From assembly GCA_003833135.1 (NCBI GenBank), contig QZLH01000162.1, positions 115,554 through 145,578 of the forward strand: DNA of 30,025 bases, given 5' to 3'. Below, piece by piece: positions 20,870-30,025 of this stretch. Below the pieces are notes generated by a model. It saw only the letters and a list, made by a program, of their open reading frames with translations, searched no databases and was not told where the DNA came from. The translations under genes were made by a program, and so were the position numbers. Source of the DNA: Oehlia diaphana. Taxonomy: Eukaryota; Glomeromycota; Glomeromycetes; Glomerales; Glomeraceae. Positions within the stretch are counted from its first letter, which is position 1, and every line of letters begins with the position of its first letter.

Positions 20870-21240
20870 TTTTCGCCCTTTCCCATTTACACTCTTCTAC
20901 CCTTCTTTTTCCTTCCCCTTTCACCCATCTCTTTCACACTTTCCCTTCACCCACTTCACCCTTTTTTACGCTTTCTTTTTTCTTTTTTTTTCATTTTCAC
21001 TTCAGTTTGATCATTTTACCGTTAAAGCTTAAGCTTTTCTTAGTTTAAGCTTAAACTTTTTTCGTAAATTTTCCCTTTTTCATTTCCTTTTCGTTCTTTC
21101 CCTTTCCTTTCTTTCATTTTTCCCTTCCCCCTTTTTCATTTTTTCCCCTTCCCTTTCTTTCCTTTTTTCCCATATCTCTCTCTTTCTCGTCTTCCTTTCT
21201 CTTTGCTCTTTCTCTCTTCCTCCTTTCTTTTTTTAGGCGT
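20870..21240 (+). repeat. Polypyrimidine block with twin palindromes
   Basis: Plus-strand C/T-rich, low-complexity sequence (words ttccctttc, tttcaccc, ctctttct). Near its middle are two adjacent perfect palindromes: aaagcttaagcttt at 21024-21037 (14 bp) and agtttaagcttaaact at 21042-21057 (16 bp). No gene is seen. Confidence 0.7.
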
Positions 21241-21289
21241 TCTTCAGTCTCTTTAGAGTTTAGACATGACATTCTGGTAAATCCTTTTG

Positions 21290-22070
21290 CCTTTGAATTT
21301 CCTTAGACTCGCCATTTTGGTATAAAGACTTATTTTTTTTTATTTTAATTTTTTATTATTTTAACAAACTTTATTAACAGTTTGTTTTTTTTATTTTGTA
21401 GGTGGTTGGTTCTTTGGATTTCGAGAGGAGGGTATCATTTTTTTTTTTTAAGGTGACTATCAGATTTGTCTTTAAAATATATATAATGAAATGATCATTA
21501 ATATTTCGTTATTTTCTTTTTTTTTATGTGATCGGGTTTATCAGATCTTAAGGTAAATATTGGGATTTTATTCTAAAAAAATATTTTTTTAACGAAACGG
21601 TTATTAAGGTTTCGTTATTTCTCTTTCTTTTTTTTTAGGAGACTGGTTTTACAAATCCCCTTATTTTGGTTAGGATGAAAGCGGCAATTTGATAGGTTTG
21701 TTATTTTTTATTCATTTAATTTTTTATTTTTTCTAACTGCTCTTTTTTTCTTATTAGGTTAGTTCCTTGGAAGCGAGATATCAGTTTTCGGTAAAAGCTT
21801 TTATTTTCTGTCTTTATTTATTCTAACAAAAAGTTTACTGACGCTTTGACTTTTCTACTTTTTTTTTCAGATACCCAGCCTCGTGGTGGATATCGGTTTT
21901 TTATTTTTTTTAAAATAGTTATATCCTATTAACAAAACAATTATTAACGTTTTGTTACTTTCTTTTTTAGGTGGTCGGTACATCAAATCTCTGGAGGTGG
22001 ATTTCAGTAAAGGCAGAAAAGAGTTGGTAATAAACTGTTTTTTTTATCAAAACATTTTGTAGGCGGGTCA
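21290..22070 (+). repeat. Array of diverged units, about 113 bp apart, each with hairpin, T tract and AG-G(T/A)G(G/A) motif
   Basis: Four clear 8-bp stems occur: 21363-21370/21379-21386, 21485-21492/21503-21510, 21591-21598/21609-21616 and 21931-21938/21949-21956. Loops are 8-10 nt and contain attaa. Each stem is followed by a T-rich tract of about 15-25 nt. In most units this ends in ag (tgtaggtggttggt, tttaggagactggt, ttaggtggtcggt), followed by a 30-50 nt less AT-rich stretch with words such as ggaggtggatttcag. Two further units (about 21705 and 21821) keep the spacing but not a convincing stem. The layout resembles repeated intron ends with short exons, but no protein frame runs through. 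Confidence 0.6.
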
Positions 22071-22480
22071 GACCTTTGTGAATAAACAATATTACAATAC
22101 GATATAGAATAGATTTGTGTAGTTTTAGAGTAGGATTTAGTATAGATTTAGCATCATCAGGAGTTTAAATAGGGTGTGAAATTGCGAAACTATACACATA
22201 TAAAACAACACGTTGAATCACACCACCTACGAGTATATACGAAACTGCAAATTTGCGAATATTACCTAATAGTGAAAATTCTCGCATATATACATATAAA
22301 TATTATATATATACATAAGTTCGGTTCTCAAGGTATGTAAAATAAATTGAAGAATTTTTTGTTTTAATACCTTAGTTATATCACTAATATACCATAGCTC
22401 ACAACTTAACTTTTTTTTTAAATTTCACATAATATATTTTCTATTTATTCTAATTTATATAAAAAAATTAGGTTTGAATT
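22071..22480. other. AT-rich spacer
   Basis: No gene is supported. A candidate short intron, ggtatgtaaaat...aataccttag at about 22331-22374, could belong to an unidentified transcript. Confidence 0.4.
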
Positions 22481-22487
22481 ACATAAA

Positions 22488-22870
22488 TTCGTGTATTTAC
22501 ACAATTTCTTAAGGTGTAAATTGCTGAAATTTTCTATTTTATATAAAATACATGTAATTTTTTAAAATACAAAATACTAGGAATATTTTGACCAATATAT
22601 TTATATGTAAATTACTCAAAATTGTGTATTTACACAGTTTTTTAAAGTGTAATTTACTTAATATACCTATTTATATGAAATTATATTTTCATGTGTAAAC
22701 TACATGAAATTGTATATTCCCACTTTTTTAAAAAATTACAAAATACTGAAAATACTTGTTTATGTGATTTTACGTAAACTTTTAAGATGAAAATTACTGA
22801 AACTATGTTTTAAGGTGTATATTACACATAATTGCATAATTACACTCTTTTTTAAGGTGTAGATTTTCGA
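22488..22870. repeat. Diverged array with TTACAC...GTGTAA hairpins
   Basis: TTACAC followed 11 nt later by GTGTAA occurs at 22497-22519 and 22630-22652, and as GTGTAG at 22840-22862. Each is preceded by tgtgtat/gcataat text and a T-rich loop (ttcttaag, ttttttaaa, ttttttaag). A degenerate copy lies near 22706-22745. Nothing coding is seen between here and 23149. Confidence 0.55.
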
Positions 22871-23148
22871 GTATACATGTATTTATAAATCTACACATAT
22901 AATCGCACAATTTAATCTCCTGCTGATAGATTTCAAATTTATTTTATTGATATAATAAAACTGAACAACATTAACAATAAAGTAATTTAACGTTATCTAA
23001 TAATAAATAATATAATGTTATTTAACGCAATAAATAATCTAATGTTGTTTTACTATAAGATAATAATCATTAGTGATGATTTTTGTTGATTTAATCATAT
23101 CGATACTACTCGACGAGTGCGATTATTACATAGTATATATATCACATT

Positions 23149-26100
23149 TTATAAATAATGTGATAAAAAATTTCCTGATGTTAAGTTATATAATGCTTTT
23201 TCATCATTTCCATTTTCTGCTGTTTTATTGTGCCAGTAAATAGCCTTTTCTAAATTCATTTCTGTACCTTCACCACGCTCATATAATAATGCTAAATTAT
23301 TTTGTGCAAATCTATTTCCTTCTTCAGCTGCTATTTTATATAATTCAAATGCTTTTATTTTATTGATTCCTGTTCCAATTCCTTTATCATAACAATATCC
23401 AAGTTTACATTTTAAAAGCATATTTAAATTTTCAGCAAGTATTTTTGAATACTCAAAATCCTTTCGCTTATTTATTTTAATTTTTTTTTTATCAGATACT
23501 AAATACTTAGTATCTTTAGCCAGTTTGTAAAATATTTCAAATGCCTTTTTTTCATCTTTATTTACTCCTTCACCATATGTGTAAAATTCTCCTAATAAAT
23601 ATTGCGCATCTCTATATCCTTTTTCAGCTAATATATTTGTTAATTCAAATGCGTTTATACTATCTATTTCAGTTCCATATCCAAAATAATAACAATAAAT
23701 AAGTTGAAATTGTGCATTTATGTATCCTTGTTCAGCAGATTGCTTATATAATTCAAAAGATTTTCTTAAATCTTTTCTTACACCATCTCCTAATTGATAG
23801 CATCCACCTAAATTAAATTGTGAAAATTTACATCCGTTTTCTGCTGCTTTTTGGAAATAATAGAACGATTTTTCATAATTTGTTCTTAATAATAATTTTC
23901 CAACACAATAAAATCCAAGTTGACTCAATTTTTTAAGAAGTAATATTTTATAAAATTTAATTTTTTTAGATTTGTTTATTTCAACTCCTATTTTTATATT
24001 ATAATACTTATTAAGGATACTTTTTGCTATAATATTTCCATTATTTGTTGCTTTTTCATACCAACATTTGGCTTGTATTTTATCTATTTTTGTTCCAATT
24101 CCATAATTAAAACAATTACCAACTTGTAATTGAGCATCGGCATTTTCTTGTTTAGCTAAGCTTTTATAATATTTGAATGCCTTAACTTCATTTTTTTCAA
24201 CTCCTTTTCCTAATCTATAACAATGTGCAAGATAAAGTTTTGCATTATTATTTCCATTTTCAGCTGCCATATTATACCAATAAAATGATTTATTTTCATT
24301 TTCTACAATTCCAATACCAAATTCATAACAATTTCCTAAATAAAATTGCCCAACAACACTACCATTTTCAACAGATTTCTGATACCAATAAAATGCCAAA
24401 TTTAAATCTTTTTTGGTCCCATATCCATCATAATAACATTTAGCAAGATATACTTGTGCAATTGGATAATTATCATCTGCTGATCGGGAAAATAATTTAA
24501 ATGCTCTACTGACATTTTCTTCTACACTAATATTATAATAATAAAATAATCCAAGGAGCCAAATATACTGTGTTTTATCTTGATTTTTTAATAACCATTT
24601 TACAAGTTGTTCTGTAGCTTGATTTATTTGTAATATATGTTTACTTATTAATTGTTGAGCTTGATCAAACGTAGTGCCTTTATCATGTTTCTCAATAACA
24701 AATGCAATTAGCTTATCTAAATTAAGAAATTCAATAAAATCGTTTGATGATTTTGTTACTTGATTTACTTGTTCTGATACACTTGCATTTGATGGACTTT
24801 CGTATTTTTGACTCGAAGCCATTCTATTTTCGTATTCTGTCATAATATTTGATTCATCTTTTGATATTATTATTTCATTAATTGAACTTCTGATTTCCTT
24901 GTTTGAATGAGATGATATATTTAGTTCATCATTTGATATTAATTCATTATTTAAATCTATAGTTCCTTTGCTAAATTCGGGATTTATTTCATCTTTCATT
25001 AAATGGGTTTCTTTTTTTTCATTAATATGATCAATTACTATTGTATCTATTTCAACATGAGAGATTAATGATTCAAGAGTTGAAACAATTTCATGTATAT
25101 TTGGACGTTTATTCGGTTCATCTCTCCAACATTCTAACCAATTTAAAAAAAATAAATTAAATGCCATATATAAATAAATACAATATAAAAATTTAATTGA
25201 TTATTACATTACCCGTATATAAGTTACTATATTTAACAGAAGTTCCATCAATAATTTCTTCTCGTTTACCATTTAATATAGATAAAATTAAATTTGCATC
25301 ATGATCAACTTTATAAAAAGGCTTATACCCACTTGATATTTGCCATAATAAAACTCCGATGCTATACACATCAGATTTTTTATTTAATTTATAGTTTTGA
25401 TCGTTGAACTTTTTCGGATCAATATAAGGTATTACACCAAGAATTTTTGACGCATCGCTTGATGACGATTCAACAATTTTTTTTGACAAACCAAAGTCTG
25501 CTAATTTAATACTTTTCTGATGTATGAGTATATTATTTCCATGCTTCAATAATAAATAAGAAAATGATATTGATGTTATATAACGAACTACGATAAATCA
25601 AAATAGAATAAGAAATTTTTTAATACCAAATCACGATGAATAATATCTTCTTCATGTAAAAATTCTACAGCACTAGCCAGTTGCGACGCTAATTGATATT
25701 TGTCTGTCCAATCGAGTTCACTAAAATGCTCGTCTAAATACGTATTTAATGTGCCGTTATTAGCGTATTCCATTACAAAAGAGTACTTTTGGGTTGCGTC
25801 TAAATAAAAAACAATTTTAATAATAAGAAAGAAGAATTTATTGTGCAATATATAACATTTGCTTAATACTTACCGAGTTCTATCTTTGTGATTCCATATA
25901 ACCGTATTATATTTTCATGATAATTAACACTTCGGTGTAATTTTAACTAAAAAGTATGATTTTAATTTTTTTTTATTTAACTTTTCAGATAATAACGGTA
26001 AAATAATATACGTACCTCTTTTATAACTTCTCGGAGAGTTTGTTCATCGTTATTATTAACAAAAGATTTCAAGGCGAATAAATGATTAGAGCTTTTCCAA

Positions 26101-26255
26101 TTAACACGATAAACAATCCCGTAAGAACCACTTCCTATCGGTTGAATATTTTTGAAGTCTGAATATTCATATAGTTTGATGTTTTCATCATCAATTGATC
26201 TCTCTAACCAGTTTATATAGTAATTTAAATCTTCTTTGGTACTATCTTTTGACAT
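23149..26255 (-). CDS. TKL-type protein kinase fused to Sel1 repeats
   Basis: I model five exons (minus strand): 26255-26016, 25946-25874, 25799-25627, 25543-25213 and 25133-23149. Introns are GT-AG of 69-83 nt, and the total of 2802 nt gives 933 aa. Residues about 35-298 are a complete kinase domain: IGSGSYG (40-46), ALKSF with K63, HRDLHGNN with D161, LADFG with D178, [18 protein letters not shown], and [12 protein letters not shown]. An Asn/Ser/acidic linker follows (about 300-430). From about 430 to 925 there are some 12-13 Sel1 repeats, several worn ([13 protein letters not shown]; a lysine-rich insertion, [14 protein letters not shown]). The last repeats closely match those of the two Sel1-only proteins. 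The likely role is a Ser/Thr kinase whose Sel1 solenoid recruits substrates or regulators; all catalytic residues are present. The gene is convergent to the tandem kinase gene. Confidence 0.88.
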
Positions 26256-26841
26256 TTTTTAAAAAGGTTTTAAAAATATACCAAAAAGTTTTAAAAACAA
26301 ACGCAATTATTTAGCAGACTTGTAAATCATTTCCTAATTTTTTAAGTCACCTTTTTTCATTCACAAAATTAATTTTTCATGTAACAGACCATATTTAGTT
26401 ATTTAGTTATTTATTAGTCCGGTCAATTTCCAAATTTGATCGGTCACCCCATTCACATGATCGGCAAAGGATATAACCTTATTCATCACGTCTCAAAATG
26501 CATAGGCATATGGGCTGATCGTGCTCGTTTCACTAAGTGCATTTTGTGATGTAACCTGATCTGTACCACCAAAATATGTGACAACTCAAATTTAGAGCCA
26601 ATTGCCGCTCCTAATGATAAAAAAAAAAAAAAAATTTTTTTTTTTTACTACTGGAATCGCAAGTTTCAGATTAGTTGTAGATTAGTTTGAAAAGGGTTCA
26701 TTGCAAAATTGAGAAAATATAGAAGAGGCTAATTTTCTAATAGCTGTTACTTTTTTATTATTACTATTCGGGTTTCAAAAATTTTTGATAAAAAAACAGA
26801 AAATACATAAAAAAAACTCTCCGTAACACTCTAATCACCCT
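26256..26841. promoter_or_regulatory. Spacer between divergent genes
   Basis: About 590 bp separate the ATG of the kinase-Sel1 gene (minus) from the first ATG of the transposase-like gene (plus). It contains an A16T12 tract at 26619-26646 and a 9-bp inverted repeat caaaatgca/tgcattttg at 26494-26502 and 26538-26546. Promoters of both genes may lie here; no defined box is visible. Confidence 0.35.
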
Positions 26842-29450
26842 ATGGTAAGCAAATTTACTTTCTTTATGAATAATATACACGTTTATTAACTAAACTATTA
26901 AATGTTTACAATATAGCCTGCAAGAATTTTTTATCAGGATTATCCTAATAACCCTTATATATACGCTCAGTATATAGCTGGAGGAAAGGTTTTTCGCTCA
27001 AAATATAAGATAATAGCACTTGGGCAATATCCACAAAATGTTAAATATACACAGAAAAGTGGTCGTGGTCAAAACGCTGTTCAATATCAAATTCCTGATG
27101 GATATATCGTAAAGACGGAAGTTGCAGACCAAATGCTGTGTTGTGAAACAAAGTATACTATTGCAAATAAAATTTTATATACAATTACATGGAAAGAAGG
27201 TCGAGCAGAATGGGTAGTATCTAGTGAGCGGTCTGCTAGTGGAGCTGTAAATGCATTTTTAAAGGTATTTAATTATTTATTTTCGGGAAATTAAATTTAT
27301 ATTAATATTCTTTAAAAAAAATAAATACGCGTTTTTACGCGTTTTTTATTAATTTTTACGTATTTTTACATATTAATATAGAAAACTAATCGTGAAAAAT
27401 CCAAAATTTCTGGAATACATGTTTTTGGATTTGATATTGAAATATTACATCAAGTACGAACTGGAGAATCATCTATAGAGAAAACTACTATTATTGATAA
27501 AAGAAAGAGACCACTTAGTGAAGTAGTATCAGTATCACAACAAAATAAACGATATGCGTCATTTGGAAGAGATGCTCACAAGAAAATTAAACAGCTTATT
27601 TTACAACATCGAATGGTATCAGAATCTGGGGAGCCAATTCACTTACGTAATATGGAATTGGAATATGAAGATCATACTATTAATATAAAATACAATTTAT
27701 TGTTGGATCATATAAAATTAGATGCCTATGTACGTGCCTGTGATGAAGCTTTATTAGGTCGTGATGGATATCGAAGACTTGCTGCTGTGGAAACAAGGCT
27801 GATGCGTGAATATCGAGTTGCACAAAGGAGAATAGAAATTACAAAATTAATTAATGAACAAATACCAATTGGAATAATTAACCTTGATAAAGAATTGAAT
27901 CAACAACCCATACTTGATGATGATGAAGAACATCAAGATAATCCTATTGGAATCATGGTTGATGAACAAGAAATTGGTAATGGTGTTTATCGATCTATTA
28001 GAAATCTTCTTCAAATATTTATTCCTATTTGGAGCAGACCAAACCCACCGATTCTTCAACCAGGAAATACAATTAATTTGAAGCTTGGTGGAGATGGAAG
28101 AAATGTGGGACATAAACAAAATCATGTGATGATAACTATTTGTTTATTAAATGAAAAAGATGAAGTGTTAAAACCAGACCATCAATATAGGTAGTATTAA
28201 ATTTTATAAATTTTTTAGAGCATTTATTATTAAATAATAAATTAGTATTTGTCTTTATATAGGTAAAGAAAGATACGAAACATTGGCTAAAGTTAGAAAT
28301 CTATTTAAATATCAACTTCAAGATCTTCAAGAAAATGGGATTTCTGTTAATGATGTGCATTGGCCAATTGAGTTATTTTTTTCTGGTGATTGGAAGTTTA
28401 TGTACAATATAATGGGATTAAGTGCTCCAAATTCAAAATATTTTTGTTTATATTGTGATTGTGAAGCAAGTATGCGCTGGAATATGGATTTACGCTGGCC
28501 AATTAATAAAAATACAAAATGTAAGTATAAACTTATTAAAAACAATTTTTATTAAATTAATTTTATTCTAATTGTAAAATTCTAATAGGTCAAAAAAAAC
28601 CATCATTATTTCCTGCTATTAAACAAGAAAATTACATTCCAGATGAGTTACATCTATTATTACGCATTTCAGATGTATTGATGGAATGTTTTTTTAATGA
28701 TTTATTCAAAAAAAAGGAATTTGAACGAGAAATAAAAAATCAAGTTGAACAAACCATGAAATCAATAAAAGTTCATTTTGAATTTTTTAAGTCAAGATCA
28801 AATAGCGGCAAATAAAATTGGACTTCATTAATGGGACCTGATAAGAAAAAGGTTTTGCAACATTTTCCTATTGTTGATTTTATTTCAGGAAAACGTGGTG
28901 TAGATATTCAAAAACTATGGCATGATTTTTATGATCTATACTTAGTTTTAAGGCGTCCTAATCTAACAAATTCTGAAATTGATAATTTTGAAAATAAAGT
29001 AAAACAATGGGTTAAATTATTTTGTCGTTCAAGTCAAGGACAAATAAATTCAGCATTACAAATACCAGGTTTATATAGAAAAGAAGACATCACTCCTTAT
29101 ATGCATGTTTTCTCTCAGCATATTCCAGAATTTTTGCGAAACTTAAAGGAAAAAAACTTGGAATTGCGATTTTTTTCTACTTCAAGTATTGAAAAAAAAA
29201 ACCATAATCAGGTATATATAATAATTACATTAATTACATCACCAAACAAATTTTTACTTTTATTTTTATTTTCATTTAGGTTCGATTGTTTTTTAGTGGA
29301 ACTACTATGGGTGGTGGGATTAAAGGAAAATCTGTGGTACATGATATAATGGAATTTGAAAATCGTTAGTTGTATTATTTAATTAATAATACTCCACAAG
29401 AAATTCAGATGTGAAGTATTAATGCAGAAGATAAAGAAAACAAAGGGTAA
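26842..29450 (+). pseudogene. Multi-exon transposase-like gene with in-frame stops
   Basis: Exons by my reading: ATG at 26842-26844, then 26917-27264, 27382-28190, 28246-28520, 28589-29211 and 29280 onward; introns are 55-117 nt, GT-AG. The protein starts MPARIFYQDYPNNPY, has INLKLGGDGRNVGHKQNHV in exon 3 and ELFFSGDWKFMYNIMGLSAP followed by CLYCDC in exon 4, and IPDELHLLLRISDVL in exon 5. I know this arrangement (GDG..., GDWKF..., CxxC) from a high-copy family in Rhizophagus and some invertebrates that looks like an RNase H-fold (DDE-type) transposase; that function is inference. TAA at 28813-28815 breaks exon 5 in frame (553 aa before it). Beyond it the frame stays open and matching until TAG at 29367 and TGA near 29412. 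Read as a recently broken copy. Confidence 0.65.
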
Positions 29451-29464
29451 AATTAAACTTACTG

Positions 29465-30025
29465 TTATTTACATTTTGGAGTGGTGGTCGTGGTAAAATA
29501 TAACGAAATTTTTTTGAAGGATAATGAATTCTTTTGGAAAATGATGGGTTTTGAAATAGAATTATCATTTGTTGATATTTGCTTTTCATTACTATAATAA
29601 AATAACATGTTTAAAAATAAATTTATATTATATTGTAAAATTAATTTAAAAACTTACTTTTCTTGAAACTCTCCAGAATCGGTAATAAAATTACAGGTCA
29701 ATTTTCCCATTGTGAATTCTCTATTATTCTCTGACAATACTGTTTGGTTCCATATAAATTTGATTTGATATGTATTTTCATAGTTTTCAAGTAAAACATA
29801 ACCCATAGTATTTGTAATAGGGTTCTATCGAAAGCTCCATTGATCATAGTGAAGTATTTGTTTGAGTCTTGTTTCTCCCGCAAATCCTCCAAAAATACAT
29901 TGATACTTGTGTTGAGTAGGGCTGTATTTAAACATTTCTTCATCTTTAAAAAGATATACAAATACATTTTCTGAAAAGTTCTCAATTGAAAAACGTTTTT
30001 TTCCAATGGTATGTCTTGAGAAACC
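29465..30025 (-). pseudogene. Right-edge gene of unknown function, partial, one in-frame stop
   Basis: Two minus-strand exons: from beyond the window edge to 29658, then 29591-29465 ending in TAA. They are joined across a 66-nt GT-AG intron (29592-29657) with matching phase. The first exon reads GFSRHTIGKKRFSIENF, QCIFGGFAGETRLKQI, and after the break NPITNTMGYVLLENYENTY and EFTMGKLTCNFITDSGEF. The second is Ser/Lys/Thr-rich (KKISLYFTTTTTPKCK end). TAG at 29825-29827 interrupts the first exon in frame. The other open frame over the same DNA (complement 29698-30006) gives less plausible protein and does not continue into the second exon. I do not recognise a family. It is tail-to-tail with the transposase-like gene. 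Confidence 0.5.

Noticed and set aside
28813..29414. C-to-T (RIP-like) mutation as the cause of the three stops
   Set aside because: Every TAA, TAG or TGA is one C-to-T change from CAA, CAG or CGA by definition, so three stops alone prove nothing; intact family copies would be needed.
29698..30006. Minus-strand frame of 102 codons at the right edge
   Set aside because: The neighbouring frame has better protein composition and continues with correct phase across an intron into a second exon.

Overview
The window looks like nuclear DNA of an arbuscular mycorrhizal fungus (Glomeromycotina, Rhizophagus-like). This rests on three things: very AT-rich spacers full of decayed transposons; spliced genes with GT-AG introns of about 55-117 nt; and the co-occurrence of tyrosine-kinase-like (TKL) protein kinases, kinase-Sel1 fusions and long Sel1-repeat proteins, a combination I know as highly expanded in Rhizophagus. 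The family assignment is from memory and no database was searched.

Left part (1-14.1 kb). Two intronless, same-strand Sel1-repeat genes (complement 419-2755 and complement 11651-14020) share one architecture and are clearly duplicates. Between them lie repeat-rich DNA (a 26-bp inverted repeat, 45-, 31- and about 150-bp tandem repeats), a Met-less open frame encoding repeated hydrophobic segments and a polar tail (5183-5944), a decayed LINE 3' end (complement 6967-8259), and a chimeric scrap in which a Plavaka/CACTA-like transposase fragment abuts a copy of a kinase gene's 3' end (10396-10810).

Middle part (14.1-23.1 kb). A long gene-poor stretch and a second decayed LINE tail (complement 16281-17105) precede a six-exon gene (17485-20215, 767 aa by my model) with a zinc-ribbon-like N-terminus, a degenerate kinase domain and an intact kinase domain, that is, a JAK-like pseudokinase-kinase tandem. 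Downstream is about 2.5 kb of low-complexity DNA: a roughly 21-bp minisatellite, a plus-strand pyrimidine block, twin palindromes, an array of diverged units spaced about 113 bp apart that carry a compensatory-mutated hairpin, and a second array with a TTACAC/GTGTAA hairpin.

Right part (23.1-30 kb). A five-exon kinase-Sel1 fusion (complement 23149-26255, 933 aa) runs convergent to the tandem kinase gene. A roughly 590-bp spacer separates it from a divergent multi-exon, transposase-like gene (26842-29450) broken by in-frame stops. A minus-strand gene of unknown function, also with one in-frame stop, enters from the right edge (29465-30025). The kinases and Sel1 proteins plausibly belong to one signalling and scaffold family: Sel1 repeats act as protein-interaction solenoids, and the Sel1-only genes look like the scaffold half of the fusion without the kinase. 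No rRNA, tRNA, CRISPR or operon-like structure was found.
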